The notes below the pieces were generated by a model. It had not been told where the DNA came from, ran no database searches, and worked only from the letters and a program-made list of their open reading frames with translations. The position numbers and the translations under genes are program-made. A DNA stretch of 20,959 nucleotides, taken from NCBI GenBank assembly GCA_026552835.1, contig JAPMTY010000086.1, positions 1 to 20,959 of the forward strand. Direction: 5' to 3'. This DNA is from Candidatus Methanoperedens sp. (GTDB lineage Archaea > Halobacteriota > Methanosarcinia > Methanosarcinales > Methanoperedenaceae). Shown here one piece after another: positions 20,901 through 20,959 of this stretch; the first letter of the stretch is position 1, and every line of letters begins with the position of its first letter.

Positions 20901-20959
20901 AAACGATGTTTCCCTAAGTGATTAAAAGCATTTAAGCTTATCTTTTATAATGCCTTAAA

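Overview
This window looks like a piece of an archaeal chromosome, most likely from a methanogen or ANME-type euryarchaeon of the Methanosarcinales kind. That placement is inference from gene content. The supporting signs are archaeal TATA boxes about 27-37 bases before start codons (two apparently leaderless genes), a tRNA gene with no encoded CCA, SSV-type integrase remnants split around a tRNA, a B12-dependent ribonucleotide reductase, a KaiC/RecA-like protein with a lost P-loop, and an IscS whose PLP lysine is replaced by Asp, as I recall for Archaeoglobus. 'Candidatus Methanoperedens' is a reasonable guess but is not proven by the sequence.

Region 1 (1-3758) is a compact plus-strand redox and iron-sulfur cassette: the end of a DsrE-like protein, a 53-residue rubredoxin-like protein, a palindromic repeat, an IscS-like protein without its PLP-binding lysine, an IscU scaffold fused to a thioredoxin-reductase-like flavoprotein without a CxxC, a short-chain flavodoxin, and a ferredoxin:thioredoxin reductase catalytic subunit. 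The genes are spaced by 4-27 bases or overlap. They read like one electron-transfer chain feeding an IscU scaffold, in which the desulfurase homologue may no longer act as a normal PLP enzyme. This is my main candidate for an under-described system.

Region 2 (3754-7166) holds a possible PIN-domain gene remnant, a strikingly AT-rich two-gene McrB/McrC-like restriction system with an unrecognised N-terminal domain, and an intergenic stretch with another palindromic dispersed repeat. It looks horizontally acquired. Region 3 (7167-13064) is chromosomal: class II ribonucleotide reductase, a convergent minus-strand pair (a conserved hypothetical and an inosine/xanthosine triphosphatase-like protein), a TPR protein with a repeated Pro/Glu-rich linker, and a degenerate KaiC-like protein.

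Region 4 (13141-18810) carries a copper P-type ATPase with three metal-binding domains, a coupled small membrane protein, a convergent SAM methyltransferase with a near-leaderless promoter, a second palindromic repeat, and a LUD-domain iron-sulfur protein.

Region 5 (18812-20900) is a pile-up at a tRNA-Gly(UCC) gene. One intact tRNA and two 3'-fragments in the same orientation delimit two tandem remnants of about 1 kb each. Each remnant keeps an integrase C-terminal fragment directly against the tRNA sequence plus one exported or membrane-anchored cargo protein. One cargo gene has a visible frameshift just before a Trp-rich C-terminal tail.
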